From contig NZ_VOEI01000001.1 in assembly GCF_007846095.1 (NCBI RefSeq), positions 124,001 to 188,000 of the forward strand: a DNA stretch of 64,000 nucleotides. The letters are read 5' to 3'. The notes beneath the pieces were generated by a model, which was not told the DNA's origin, searched no databases, and saw only the letters and a program-made list of their open reading frames with translations. How positions within the stretch are numbered: position 1 is the first letter of the stretch; every line of letters starts with the position of its first letter. Of the stretch, positions 17,241-25,123 are shown piece after piece. The DNA comes from Mucilaginibacter achroorhodeus (lineage in GTDB: Bacteria > Bacteroidota > Bacteroidia > Sphingobacteriales > Sphingobacteriaceae). A program made the translations under genes and the position numbers.

Positions 17241-17831
17241 CTATTTAAACCTGATCACAACCGCTTTGCCTGATACATTTTCCAGGAACGGCTTAAAAAT
17301 AGTACCTGCGTTCTCGCGTGCCTTACCTAAAAGGTTCATCTCGGTTGCGGTGGCCAGCATTTTCTTTTCGGCAATTTTATACACGTCCTCAACCATAGTT
17401 TTGCTTTTATCGGCAAACCAAACTCCCGATACATCATATACTCGTGATTTCTGGTGATCCAGTTTCACATAGCAGATCTCCGGTTGTGGCAGGCTTACCG
17501 TAACGGTGTCTTTGGTTTGTACGATATCATCCTTGCGCGCCTTGGTCAGGTCGATGCAAGCGGTTACCTCACCTACCGCTACAAACAGCACCCGCGAATC
17601 GGGCAGTATCATATGCAGTTCTTTCTTTTCAACAACATCCTTCATGGCGTATTTAACCAGCTCAAGCTTGCCCATATTTACTATTTTAGATACCATGGCA
17701 TCTTCAGTGATCTCGGTTCGCGTTGTGTTAAATTCATGCTTGATATAAAAGAACAGGAAGATCAAAAATCCGGTTATTACCAGCGCAAAAAACAAAGTAA
17801 GCGAAAACCGCGAGCGGGATGAGTTAAACAT
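17241..17831 (-). CDS. DUF4230 membrane-anchored protein
   Basis: One N-terminal membrane helix (LTLFFALVITGFLIFLFFYI, residues 11-30) anchors a domain of about 160 residues. That domain contains VNMGKLELVKYAMKDVVE and TVTVSLPQPEICYVKLDHQKS, the DUF4230 pattern. The domain should face the periplasm or outside. The function is unknown. It is the same orientation as the M16 pair downstream but 85 bp away, and is separated from OsmC upstream by a terminator, so it is probably its own unit or heads the M16 operon. Confidence 0.8.
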   Translation of the reverse strand: MFNSSRSRFSLTLFFALVITGFLIFLFFYIKHEFNTTRTEITEDAMVSKIVNMGKLELVKYAMKDVVEKKELHMILPDSRVLFVAVGEVTACIDLTKARKDDIVQTKDTVTVSLPQPEICYVKLDHQKSRVYDVSGVWFADKSKTMVEDVYKIAEKKMLATATEMNLLGKARENAGTIFKPFLENVSGKAVVIRFK

Positions 17832-17857
17832 AGAAATCTATTTACAAATACTTACAA

Positions 17858-17890
17858 AACAAGACAGCGATGGTTTTGGCCATCGCTGTC
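17858..17890 (-). terminator. Terminator of the OsmC gene
   Basis: A perfect 11-bp stem GACAGCGATGG / CCATCGCTGTC is followed on the minus strand by a T-rich stretch (TTGTTTTG). It lies 21 bases downstream of the OsmC stop codon. Confidence 0.75.
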
Positions 17891-17911
17891 TAAAATATTA
17901 ACACGCTTTAA

Positions 17912-18331
17912 TTACGCGTAAGTAACGTTTAAAGTGATTGGCACGCTAAGCGCTTTAGAAACGATACAGCCGGCTTTAGCACCTTCTGCAACTTCTTTAA
18001 ACTGCGCTTCATCAACACCTTCAATTTTTGATGCTTTAAGCTCCAGGTGAATACCTTTTATCTCAAGTGCCTGCATATCCAGATCAAGTGTGGCTTCCGT
18101 TGCCAGGTCGCCGGCTTCAATACCTTTTTGCGTAAGCGCTGCACTTACCGCCATGGTAAAACAGCCTGCATGGGCAGCCGCTATCAGCTCTTCCGGGTTG
18201 GTACCAACGCCTTCTTCAAAGCGTGTTTTAAAGGAATATTGAGTATTGTTTAAAGTTGTGCTTTGAGTTGTTATTTCACCTTTACCGCTTTTTAAATTGC
18301 CATTCCAGTGTGCATTTGCTGTACGTTTCAT
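17912..18331 (-). CDS. OsmC family peroxiredoxin
   Basis: The 139-residue protein carries both catalytic cysteines of the OsmC group: Cys57 in [14 protein letters not shown] and Cys122 in [13 protein letters not shown]. The N-terminus [20 protein letters not shown] and [14 protein letters not shown] are diagnostic. OsmC enzymes reduce organic hydroperoxides in the cytoplasm using dihydrolipoamide-type reductants. It is monocistronic, with a terminator behind it and a long palindromic repeat upstream. OsmC and Ohr are close; the spacing and the start favour OsmC. Confidence 0.92.
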   Translation of the reverse strand: MKRTANAHWNGNLKSGKGEITTQSTTLNNTQYSFKTRFEEGVGTNPEELIAAAHAGCFTMAVSAALTQKGIEAGDLATEATLDLDMQALEIKGIHLELKASKIEGVDEAQFKEVAEGAKAGCIVSKALSVPITLNVTYA

Positions 18332-18408
18332 TTGATTTGTTTTTTATGAGTTTATACTAAAATAATGTGTTGTATTGATATTCAAAATAAATAAACTGTT
18401 ACCGTTTT

Positions 18409-18526
18409 ACTCACCTCGACTTTTCTGCGCTGGTCGACCCTCTCTGCTTCGCAAAGAGGGTTTAGAAAAGTCCTCTTTTCGCGCAGCGAAGAGAGGGTGG
18501 TCAAGCGAAGCAATGACCGGGTGAGT
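18409..18526. repeat. Long palindrome, CTCACCC family, copy 2
   Basis: The outer ends are ACTCACCTCG and CGGGTGAGT. Inside are complementary blocks GACCCTCTCTGC (near 18436) and GAGAGGGTGGTC (near 18491), plus a small hairpin CCCTCTCTGCTTCGC. The blocks match the repeat at 5409-5543. It separates the OsmC and OYE genes. Confidence 0.75.
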
Positions 18527-18539
18527 CACCTCTGCGATG

Positions 18540-19607
18540 TTACCATTTCGCCCTTTCATATTGTACAGGCCATTTTACTTCATAGCCCAACTGATGCGCT
18601 GCCCTTAAAGCAAAATGCGGATCACGCAGCATTTCACGCGCTAATAACACCACGTCAGCCTGACCGTTCTTGATGATCTCGTCTGCTTGCTTTGGTTCTG
18701 TTATTAAGCCAACTGCACCGGTTAGTATATCGGCGTTCTCTTTTACCTCTTCAGCAAATTCAACCTGGTAACCAGGCTTAACAGCTATGCGCGCACCGGC
18801 TGTATTACCACCGCTTGAGCAGTCTATCAAATCAACATTTTTAGGCTTTAGGAGTTTTGCCAAAGCAATAGAATCGTCGATTGTCCACCCGCCATCAACC
18901 CATTCAGACGCGGATATGCGAACGAATAGAGGAAGATCGGCAGGCCAAACTCCGTTAATAGCGTCAACTACCTGCAGCAAAAGCCTTGAGCGGTTTTCCA
19001 ATGAACCACCGTACTCATCAGTACGTTGATTACTTAAAGGCGATAAAAATTGGTTGATGAGATAACCATGCGCCGCATGGATCTCTATTACCTTGAAACC
19101 AGCTTTCAGGGACCGTTCAGCAGCCGATTTAAAATCAGCGATCACTTTTTCGATCCCTGCTTTATCCAGTTCCTTCGGCGCAACTTCTTCAGTTTTAAAG
19201 GGAATAGAACTCGGCGCAACAGTTTCCCAACCATTTGCATGGTCAGGTAAAATTTGTTTGTCACCGTTCCATGGCTGTTCATGACTGGCTTTACGACCTG
19301 CATGTGCCAATTGTACTCCTGCAAATGCACCGTGTTCTTCAATAAAAGAAGTGATCTCTTTAAGCTTATCGATGTGTTCATCCTTCCAGATACCTAAGTC
19401 GGCAAAGGAGATGCGCCCTTCCGGAGATACAGCGGTAGCCTCTGTAATGATCAAACTTGCGCCTCCGGTAGCAAAACTGCCTAAATGCACCAGGTGCCAG
19501 TTATTGGCAAAACCATCAGTACTACTGTACTGGCACATAGGCGATACCACTACGCGGTTCTTTAACTCGATATTTTTTATTTTGAGGGGCGAAAATAGAT
19601 TAGCCAT
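18540..19607 (-). CDS. NADPH:flavin oxidoreductase, Old Yellow Enzyme (YqjM class)
   Basis: The TIM-barrel protein starts MANLFSPLKIKNIELKNRVV and has SPMCQYSSTDG, whose Cys25 marks the thermophilic-like (YqjM/NamA) class. The substrate-binding His pair lies in VIEIHAAHGYLINQFLSP. RTDEYGGSLENRSR and the C-terminal ADVVLLAREMLRDPHF are typical FMN-enzyme motifs. It reduces activated C=C bonds of enones or nitro compounds with NAD(P)H and FMN; the physiological substrate is unknown. I chose the ATG at 19607 rather than an upstream one at 19628. The 355-residue length is normal. Confidence 0.92.
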   Translation of the reverse strand: MANLFSPLKIKNIELKNRVVVSPMCQYSSTDGFANNWHLVHLGSFATGGASLIITEATAVSPEGRISFADLGIWKDEHIDKLKEITSFIEEHGAFAGVQLAHAGRKASHEQPWNGDKQILPDHANGWETVAPSSIPFKTEEVAPKELDKAGIEKVIADFKSAAERSLKAGFKVIEIHAAHGYLINQFLSPLSNQRTDEYGGSLENRSRLLLQVVDAINGVWPADLPLFVRISASEWVDGGWTIDDSIALAKLLKPKNVDLIDCSSGGNTAGARIAVKPGYQVEFAEEVKENADILTGAVGLITEPKQADEIIKNGQADVVLLAREMLRDPHFALRAAHQLGYEVKWPVQYERAKW

Positions 19608-19753
19608 TGTTCTTTTGTTTTTTGCCAAATATGGTCAACATAACACGCCCCGCGTTCAGTGGTTTGTCATAAACCGTAACGCAAAGGCATATTTACTTAC
19701 AAATGAACAACGGGGCTTGTTTTCACAGGACTACTCTTTAACGGAGTGCCCGT

Positions 19754-20458
19754 TTAAGGCGTGGTTAAGGCTACAGGCAATATCTTGCCGTTGAAGAATT
19801 TATGCCCGCCAATAGCGAAATCAGCAATGTACTTACCCATTTCAAAAGCCATCACCGGCGACTCGTACCCCGGAAAAGCCTGCTCTAACATTTCCGTTTG
19901 AGCCGAGCCTAAGGCAAGACAGTTTACTTTGATGCCTTTATCTGCAAACTCCTGCGCCAGGCATTCGGTAAGGGTATGCAGGGCCGATTTAGATGCTGAG
20001 TAAGCCGATAACCCATTGAACTTTGAACTTCCCTGGAAACCGCCCATGCTGCCGATGTTTAGAATGTGCGAGCCTTGCCCCATAAACTGCAGCAGGTTTT
20101 GTATCACACGAACATGGCCTAAGTAATTGCTTTGCAGCATCTCTACAAAGTCCGTTTCCTGCAACTCCATAAATGGCTTGTTAATCAAAACACCGGCGTT
20201 ATTGATAAGTGCATCTATTTTACCATCAAAATTTTGGTTGATAAACTGCTGCAGCCCGGCATATTCATCGTGTACAATATCAAAAGCTATGGCAAACAGC
20301 TGGCAGTCGGGGTTGATGCTTTGGGAAATCTCCATTAGCCGGGTAAGCTTATCCTGAGAACGAGCCAGGGCGATAACCTTATGCTTTCCGGATGTGATCA
20401 ATTCAATAACGGCTTCAAACCCAACACCACTGCTGGCTCCGGTAATTATAATGTTCAT
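19754..20458 (-). CDS. Short-chain dehydrogenase/reductase
   Basis: The classical SDR motifs are all present: TGASSGVG cofactor loop at residues 6-13, NNAGV, the catalytic Ser in LNIGSMGG, and YSASK. The protein is 234 residues, as expected for a single-domain SDR. An Arg after the second beta strand (ALARSQDKL) suggests NADP(H). The substrate is not predictable. Its ATG overlaps the stop codon of the PIN-domain toxin gene (ATGA), so translation is probably coupled and the gene belongs to that operon, an unusual partner for a toxin-antitoxin pair. Confidence 0.88.
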   Translation of the reverse strand: MNIIITGASSGVGFEAVIELITSGKHKVIALARSQDKLTRLMEISQSINPDCQLFAIAFDIVHDEYAGLQQFINQNFDGKIDALINNAGVLINKPFMELQETDFVEMLQSNYLGHVRVIQNLLQFMGQGSHILNIGSMGGFQGSSKFNGLSAYSASKSALHTLTECLAQEFADKGIKVNCLALGSAQTEMLEQAFPGYESPVMAFEMGKYIADFAIGGHKFFNGKILPVALTTP

Positions 20459-20841
20459 AGAGCAAAAGGATCAATTAATTCAACTTTATTATCTATAGAT
20501 TTAAAATCGGCAACATTGTGTGTTAACAAAGGTTGCTGTTGAACCAATGCAGTAGCGTAGATGACTGCATCTGGTAACTTGATTCGATTAGCGCGGCGGA
20601 TATTAATGGTGGCCTCTACAATGGCATCGTTCAAGTGGATAATTGAAAGCTCGTTGCAAAGTTTTACAATTAAGTCATGCTCTTCCGCATTTTTGAAGGC
20701 AAAGCCCAAAGCTTCTATTTTGGTGATAACAGAAATTGATGCGTGTTTAAGAAAGAGTTTTTCGGGGGATAAAGTGTAATTCGATAAATAAATAAGAATA
20801 TTTGTATCAAAAATCACGATCCCATTCCTTTCTGATTTCAC
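20455..20841 (-). CDS. PIN-domain ribonuclease toxin (VapC-like)
   Basis: The 128-residue protein carries the PIN acidic cluster: Asp12 in IFDTNILIYL, Glu43 in SVITKIEAL, Asp91 in IKLPDAVIYATAL, and the final LLTHNVADF region. VapC enzymes are magnesium-dependent RNases that cut tRNA or rRNA and are neutralised by a cognate antitoxin. The gene overlaps the preceding small antitoxin-like gene by 35 bp. A GTG at 20817, giving MIFDTNIL, is an alternative start. Its stop overlaps the SDR start. Confidence 0.85.
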   Translation of the reverse strand: MKSERNGIVIFDTNILIYLSNYTLSPEKLFLKHASISVITKIEALGFAFKNAEEHDLIVKLCNELSIIHLNDAIVEATINIRRANRIKLPDAVIYATALVQQQPLLTHNVADFKSIDNKVELIDPFAL

Positions 20842-21055
20842 GCTGCCATTCGGACGGATCTTTTATGTCGTTGAAAAGGTTTTTGCCTTTCGCCTTGTCT
20901 AAAATTGCTTTTACACGCTGATATTGTTCAGATGGTTCTTGAAACTGGTCTTGGCTTCGCTCTTCTTCAACCTCATGCACATACGGTATTTCACTCAATA
21001 TTTTTTTGAGAGACTCGGTACGTTCATCATCTACTTTCACAATCAGCGTTGTCAT
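20807..21055 (-). CDS. Probable antitoxin of the PIN-domain toxin
   Basis: The 82-residue protein lies immediately upstream of, and overlaps, the PIN toxin gene, which is the standard type II order. It is acidic in the middle (EVEEERSQDQFQEPSEQ) and has a C-terminal amphipathic helix ending in basic and aromatic residues (WQREIRKEWDRDF), as expected for the toxin-wrapping part. The N-terminal half (TTLIVKVDDERTESLKKILSEI) may be the DNA-binding or dimer part. No well-known antitoxin fold is obvious, so the assignment rests on position, size and overlap. Confidence 0.75.
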   Translation of the reverse strand: MTTLIVKVDDERTESLKKILSEIPYVHEVEEERSQDQFQEPSEQYQRVKAILDKAKGKNLFNDIKDPSEWQREIRKEWDRDF

Positions 21056-21078
21056 AACTCTAAATTAGCACAAATATC

Positions 21079-22854
21079 CTAAACCACCAACTTCTCTTCT
21101 ATCGGGTTGGCTATCAGATACAGGCCGTCGTCAATCAATTTTCTGTACTCGGGTTGGCTGGCTGCCTTTGCAATTAAAAATTGCCGAATCTCCGCAGCAA
21201 GTGCCGGTTCGGCGTTCTCGTGTTCCAGTAATTCCAATATTTCCAGCGCACACAGCCAGTCGTCATGGTGATATTTTTGAAGCATCATCCACACGTTTCC
21301 TAAAAATCCCAGATCGCCCCCGGTTTGCCTGCGGTTGCGCACCTGTTGGTAAAGCTTATGCAACTCACGAATGCGGGAATCATACTCGGCATGGTGCGTA
21401 TTCGTCTGCGATTTAAGCGGTATCTCTAAAAAGGCATCCTTGTCTGCCGCACCGCAGAATACAGAAACAATGCGCTCGCCAACAGCCATATCATATTCGC
21501 CCCATGCAGGGTCAAAAAGTATTGCGCCCTTCTCATCAATCACTGTACAGTTAGTAAAAGTGATGAGCTGGGTTTTGCCACCATCAGTATGAATATTCTT
21601 GATCTTCCCGGACACGGTAATGCCGCTTTTATACTCCAGCTTCGCTTCTCTGCCTTTTTCTATACCTGCAGTGGTAAGTTCATCGGTAGAAAGATCTTCT
21701 AAAGGTTTATCATACCCTTTAAACAAGCCAACCGGCGAACTGAAACCATCTTTATGATAATCCCTGCCGTGGCCTTTTAATTGTTTATTATCAAAAGCCA
21801 ACGCAGATGGACCTGTTGTTTTAATAAAAGCCGGCGAACCGTTTTCGATCATCACATCGGTAAAGGTACCCGAAACCTGCAATCCAGAACTATAAACAGC
21901 CGTACAGGTATTTTTACTATCGATAGCTTTTTGCATGCCATAAATACCGCCCCTGCGGAAAGACATGCTATCGGCAAATTGCTCCAGCACATCTATCAGG
22001 TTTTGGAAAGTTGGCGTTACAAAAAGTTGCGGCTGCGTTTTGGTAATATCGTAAGGATATTTAACCGCATCAATGGTATAAGGCAGTTTGGTCACATTAT
22101 CCTTCATGCAACTTGCACTTTCGCCGATGGATGACAGCAAGCCGGCGCCATAAATTTTTGGATCATCCAGCGTGCCTATCAGGCCGTACTCAACCGTCCA
22201 CCAGTGCAGGCGACTAAGCAGTGCCATCTCAGATGGTTCGCCCATGTTGGCTTGTTGCCAGTCAACACGTTCCTCTGCTTTTTTAATGGCTTCGGCATCG
22301 GCGTTGGGCATTTCTTTAAGAATGGACAATGCGCGGATAGCCTCATATAACTCAAAATCCTGCGCGCTGAACATAGCCTTAGCTCCTATGGATCCAAAAT
22401 AACTTAAATAGTCGTGGTAATCTTTATCGGCAATTATCGGTGCATGCCCCGCCGATTCGTGTATGATATCCGGAGCTGGCGTATATTCTATATGATTTAG
22501 CTGGCGTATATCTGCGGCAATAACCAGCACACGGTAAGCCTGGTATTCCATAAATGCCGCCGGCGGAATAAAGCCATCCACCGTAACAGCGCCCCAGCCA
22601 ATTTTACCCAAAGCATCATTCATTTCCTGCAGGCTTGGTATCTTCTCAATGGTTAAACCTGCTTTTTGCAACCCGGGGATGTATGGGTAGTAAGCTACGT
22701 CCTTTAGGTAGCTGTAGTTCTGGCGCATTACGTAGCGCCATACGGCATGGTCTACCGGCGTATAATGCTCATAATGCTGATCTACTATGAACTGCTTCAA
22801 ATGAGCAGGCAGCGCAGCAACCTGCGGATTGTTAAAATCATTAAATCGGCTCAT
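21079..22854 (-). CDS. Aromatic amino acid (phenylalanine-4-) hydroxylase with C-terminal extension
   Basis: Residues 1-330 form a tetrahydropterin-dependent aromatic hydroxylase core. The iron ligands are visible: His132 and His137 in PDIIHESAGHAP, and Glu222 in WWTVEYGLIG. The reaction expected is phenylalanine to tyrosine. A further region of about 260 residues follows (KSGITVSGKIKN, then a helical tail) and has no known function to me; proteins near 590 residues seem usual for this group in Bacteroidota. The start at 22854 (MSRFNDF) is preferred over 22878. With HPPD, homogentisate dioxygenase and fumarylacetoacetase at 32.8-36.6 kb it forms a phenylalanine degradation route. Confidence 0.88.
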   Translation of the reverse strand: MSRFNDFNNPQVAALPAHLKQFIVDQHYEHYTPVDHAVWRYVMRQNYSYLKDVAYYPYIPGLQKAGLTIEKIPSLQEMNDALGKIGWGAVTVDGFIPPAAFMEYQAYRVLVIAADIRQLNHIEYTPAPDIIHESAGHAPIIADKDYHDYLSYFGSIGAKAMFSAQDFELYEAIRALSILKEMPNADAEAIKKAEERVDWQQANMGEPSEMALLSRLHWWTVEYGLIGTLDDPKIYGAGLLSSIGESASCMKDNVTKLPYTIDAVKYPYDITKTQPQLFVTPTFQNLIDVLEQFADSMSFRRGGIYGMQKAIDSKNTCTAVYSSGLQVSGTFTDVMIENGSPAFIKTTGPSALAFDNKQLKGHGRDYHKDGFSSPVGLFKGYDKPLEDLSTDELTTAGIEKGREAKLEYKSGITVSGKIKNIHTDGGKTQLITFTNCTVIDEKGAILFDPAWGEYDMAVGERIVSVFCGAADKDAFLEIPLKSQTNTHHAEYDSRIRELHKLYQQVRNRRQTGGDLGFLGNVWMMLQKYHHDDWLCALEILELLEHENAEPALAAEIRQFLIAKAASQPEYRKLIDDGLYLIANPIEEKLVV

Positions 22855-22898
22855 TTTGGTTTTACTGGTTACTAACAAAACGTAAAATTAAGCAATAG

Positions 22899-22915
22899 GT
22901 TGGCGGAGAGCCAAC
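22899..22915. promoter_or_regulatory. Short inverted repeat upstream of the hydroxylase gene
   Basis: GTTGGC and GCCAAC flank a 5-base loop, 45 bases before the hydroxylase ATG and 42 bases after the UPF0104 gene. There is no T-run on the minus strand, so it is either an operator-like site or a weak terminator. A similar GTTGGC/GCCAAC hairpin lies at 60011-60030. Confidence 0.35.
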
Positions 22916-22956
22916 AAACCGATTATAATTCTATTTTAGAATCTATTTAAGGAATT

Positions 22957-23928
22957 TTATTTTGAATTTTCAATTTCGCTATCCATCGGTTCTTCCATTT
23001 TTGGCAAACCCTCTTCTAATCGGCTTGGGCGGATAACATAATACACACCCAATAGTGCTACAAGCAACGAAATGATGTAAAACGTACCTGGCAGAAAAGT
23101 AGCAAGGCTCTCGTCCATTGGGAAAATCTTGGTCAATTGCAAGAAAACAGTTTCGCGGATACCTGCGCCACCTATACTGATAGGGATAATGGTGGCCAAA
23201 GCCGAAATGAGGAAAGACAGCAAATACGGAGAATATTTGCCGGTGAAATCCTGCCCTATCATCACAAATACAATGGCAATTACCTGCAAACTTTGTACAC
23301 CAATAGCCTTTAAGTGCGCCTGCCAAAAGTACCGGGTGTACTCTCTAAAGAATTTGTAGGCAATAAAATAATATATTGCTGATGCTACAACAAAGATGCT
23401 TAGTGGAATACCGATATGGATATCGATCTGCGGGATCAAAAATATCAGCGCGATAATGATCAGACCGATCGCCCACAATCCGCTGAGCCTATCAAACATA
23501 ATGGCCCAAAATACCTTTTTAGCCGGTAGTTTATAGTTTTTATGAAGCAGATAGATCTTGTAACCATCGCCGCCGATACCGCCCGGTAACAGGAAGTTAT
23601 AGAACAAACCTAAAAGGTATAAGCGGAAGTTAAACCTCGGATCGAGCTTCAATTTGATGGATTTAAAGAAGCTTGATAACCGCCATGAAGAAATAACCAT
23701 CGATGCGAAAAAGCTTACCAATGCCGCCAGCATCCACCAGTAATTGGCATGCAGCAGGCGTAGTTTAACTTTCTCCAAAGGCACCTTTCTGAACACAAAG
23801 TACAACAGAAGGCCTGTTACAATGAATTTGAGCAACACTTTGGTGATGCTCCACAAACGCTGCTTCCACGTTTTGGGGGCAACTAGTTCCTGTGCTTCTT
23901 CTTCCTCGGCTTGTGCTAAGTCTTTCAT
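22957..23928 (-). CDS. Lysylphosphatidylglycerol synthase TM-domain family protein (UPF0104)
   Basis: The 323-residue protein has a charged N-terminal tail and eight or so hydrophobic segments. Family motifs are present: RLSSFFKSIKL, NFLLPGGIGGDGYKIYLL, FDRLSGLWAIGLI and IPISIGGAGIRE. These match the flippase-like membrane domain of MprF (PF03706), without the catalytic aminoacyl-transferase domain. Stand-alone members are thought to move lipids across the inner membrane. A -7 box (TAGCTTTG) ends 7 nt before the ATG. No partner gene is obvious. Confidence 0.85.
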   Translation of the reverse strand: MKDLAQAEEEEAQELVAPKTWKQRLWSITKVLLKFIVTGLLLYFVFRKVPLEKVKLRLLHANYWWMLAALVSFFASMVISSWRLSSFFKSIKLKLDPRFNFRLYLLGLFYNFLLPGGIGGDGYKIYLLHKNYKLPAKKVFWAIMFDRLSGLWAIGLIIIALIFLIPQIDIHIGIPLSIFVVASAIYYFIAYKFFREYTRYFWQAHLKAIGVQSLQVIAIVFVMIGQDFTGKYSPYLLSFLISALATIIPISIGGAGIRETVFLQLTKIFPMDESLATFLPGTFYIISLLVALLGVYYVIRPSRLEEGLPKMEEPMDSEIENSK

Positions 23929-23935
23929 GCGGATG

Positions 23936-23943
23936 CAAAGCTA
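23936..23943 (-). promoter_or_regulatory. -7 box of the UPF0104 gene
   Basis: TAGCTTTG on the minus strand fits TAnnTTTG and ends 7 nt before the ATG, predicting a leader of only a few bases. No -33 TTG is seen at the usual distance. Confidence 0.45.
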
Positions 23944-24106
23944 TAGTTTATTTTAAATTCCACGGATTGGTTTGGAATGATTTCACAGATTTTAACGGTT
24001 TTGTAATTCAGTTAAGGCTGATAACTTAAAAATCAACCTAATGTAATCATTACTTAAAGTCGGTGTAATCATCGTACATAATCGGTGAAATCCCTAAAGA
24101 AATACG

Positions 24107-24114
24107 TATTTTTG
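24107..24114 (+). promoter_or_regulatory. -7 box of aguB
   Basis: TATTTTTG fits the Bacteroidota -7 consensus and ends 20 nt before the aguB ATG. The -33 element is degenerate. Confidence 0.5.
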
Positions 24115-24134
24115 CGCCAAATTTCATAAACGCT

Positions 24135-25004
24135 ATGGGTAAGGTACAAGTAGGTATTGTGCAGATGAGCTGCACCGCAAACAAACAGGAAAACCTTGAT
24201 AAAGCTATTGTTAAAGTACGCGAGGCTGCTGCCAAAGGTGCCCAGATAGTTTGTTTACAGGAACTGTTTACGTCGCTTTATTTTTGCGATGTTGAGGATT
24301 ACGACAACTTTGCGCTGGCCGAGGCTATTCCCGGCCCGTCAACAGATGCTTTGTCGGCGGTAGCAGCCGAATTAGGTGTGGTGATCATTGCCTCATTGTT
24401 TGAGAAACGCGCGCAGGGTGTTTACCATAACACTACCGCTGTTTTAGATGCAGATGGTGCCTACCTTGGCAAGTACCGTAAAATGCACATTCCTGATGAT
24501 CCGGGTTTTTACGAGAAATTTTACTTTACGCCGGGCGACCTGGGTTACAAAGTTTTCAAAACCAAATTTGCTACAATAGGGGTATTGATCTGCTGGGATC
24601 AGTGGTACCCGGAAGCGGCCCGCATCACCGCATTGATGGGTGCCGAGATCTTATTTTACCCTACCGCAATTGGTTGGGCTACAACGCAGGATGAAGCTAC
24701 CAACAGCAAACAGTACAACGCATGGCAAACCATACAGCGCAGCCACGCAGTTGCCAATGGCGTGCACGTAGTAAGCGTTAACCGTGTGGGCGAAGAAGCC
24801 GGTGTTAAATTCTGGGGCGGTTCTTTCTTTGCCGATCCGTTCGGCGAGATCATGCACCAGACCACAGTTGAAGAGGAAGAAGTGATCGTGAAAGAGCTTG
24901 ACTTGAATAAGTCAGACTACTACCGCAGCCATTGGCCGTTTTTGCGTGACCGTCGTATAGATTCTTATCAGCCTATTACGAAGAGACTTTTGGATAACGA
25001 CTAA
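24135..25004 (+). CDS. aguB: N-carbamoylputrescine amidase
   Basis: The 289-residue nitrilase-superfamily protein has the catalytic triad Glu43 (CLQELFTSLYF), Lys116 (GKYRKMHIPDDPGFYEK) and Cys153 (LICWDQWYPEAAR). The downstream WATTQDEATNSKQYNAWQTIQ segment is typical of AguB. It hydrolyses N-carbamoylputrescine to putrescine, ammonia and carbon dioxide. The next gene encodes agmatine deiminase, which makes its substrate, so the pair converts agmatine to putrescine in the cytoplasm. A palindromic repeat separates the two genes, but both are on the same strand within about 130 bp. Confidence 0.95.
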   Translation: MGKVQVGIVQMSCTANKQENLDKAIVKVREAAAKGAQIVCLQELFTSLYFCDVEDYDNFALAEAIPGPSTDALSAVAAELGVVIIASLFEKRAQGVYHNTTAVLDADGAYLGKYRKMHIPDDPGFYEKFYFTPGDLGYKVFKTKFATIGVLICWDQWYPEAARITALMGAEILFYPTAIGWATTQDEATNSKQYNAWQTIQRSHAVANGVHVVSVNRVGEEAGVKFWGGSFFADPFGEIMHQTTVEEEEVIVKELDLNKSDYYRSHWPFLRDRRIDSYQPITKRLLDND

Positions 25005-25013
25005 TTTGTTTAT

Positions 25014-25104
25014 CATGTCATTGCGAGCGATAGCGTGGCAATCTCGTCGCTTGCATATTGAACACGACGAGATTGCCACGTCGCTACGCTTCTCGCAATG
25101 ACAT
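25014..25104. repeat. Long palindrome, TCATTGCGAG family, copy 2
   Basis: The segment runs from CATGTCATTGCGAG to CTCGCAATGACAT. The stem is about 35 pairs, including GTGGCAATCTCGTCG and its complement. It lies directly between aguB and aguA. Copy 3 at 32680-32770 has the same two arms in swapped order with a different tip, so the two are the same element in opposite orientation. Confidence 0.9.
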
Positions 25105-25123
25105 ATTTTTATATTGCCCTGCC

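Noticed and set aside
25058..25123. N-terminal extension of agmatine deiminase into the palindromic repeat
   Set aside because: The family starts at about MNFTDLRNFHFPAEW; the extra residues come from the repeat.
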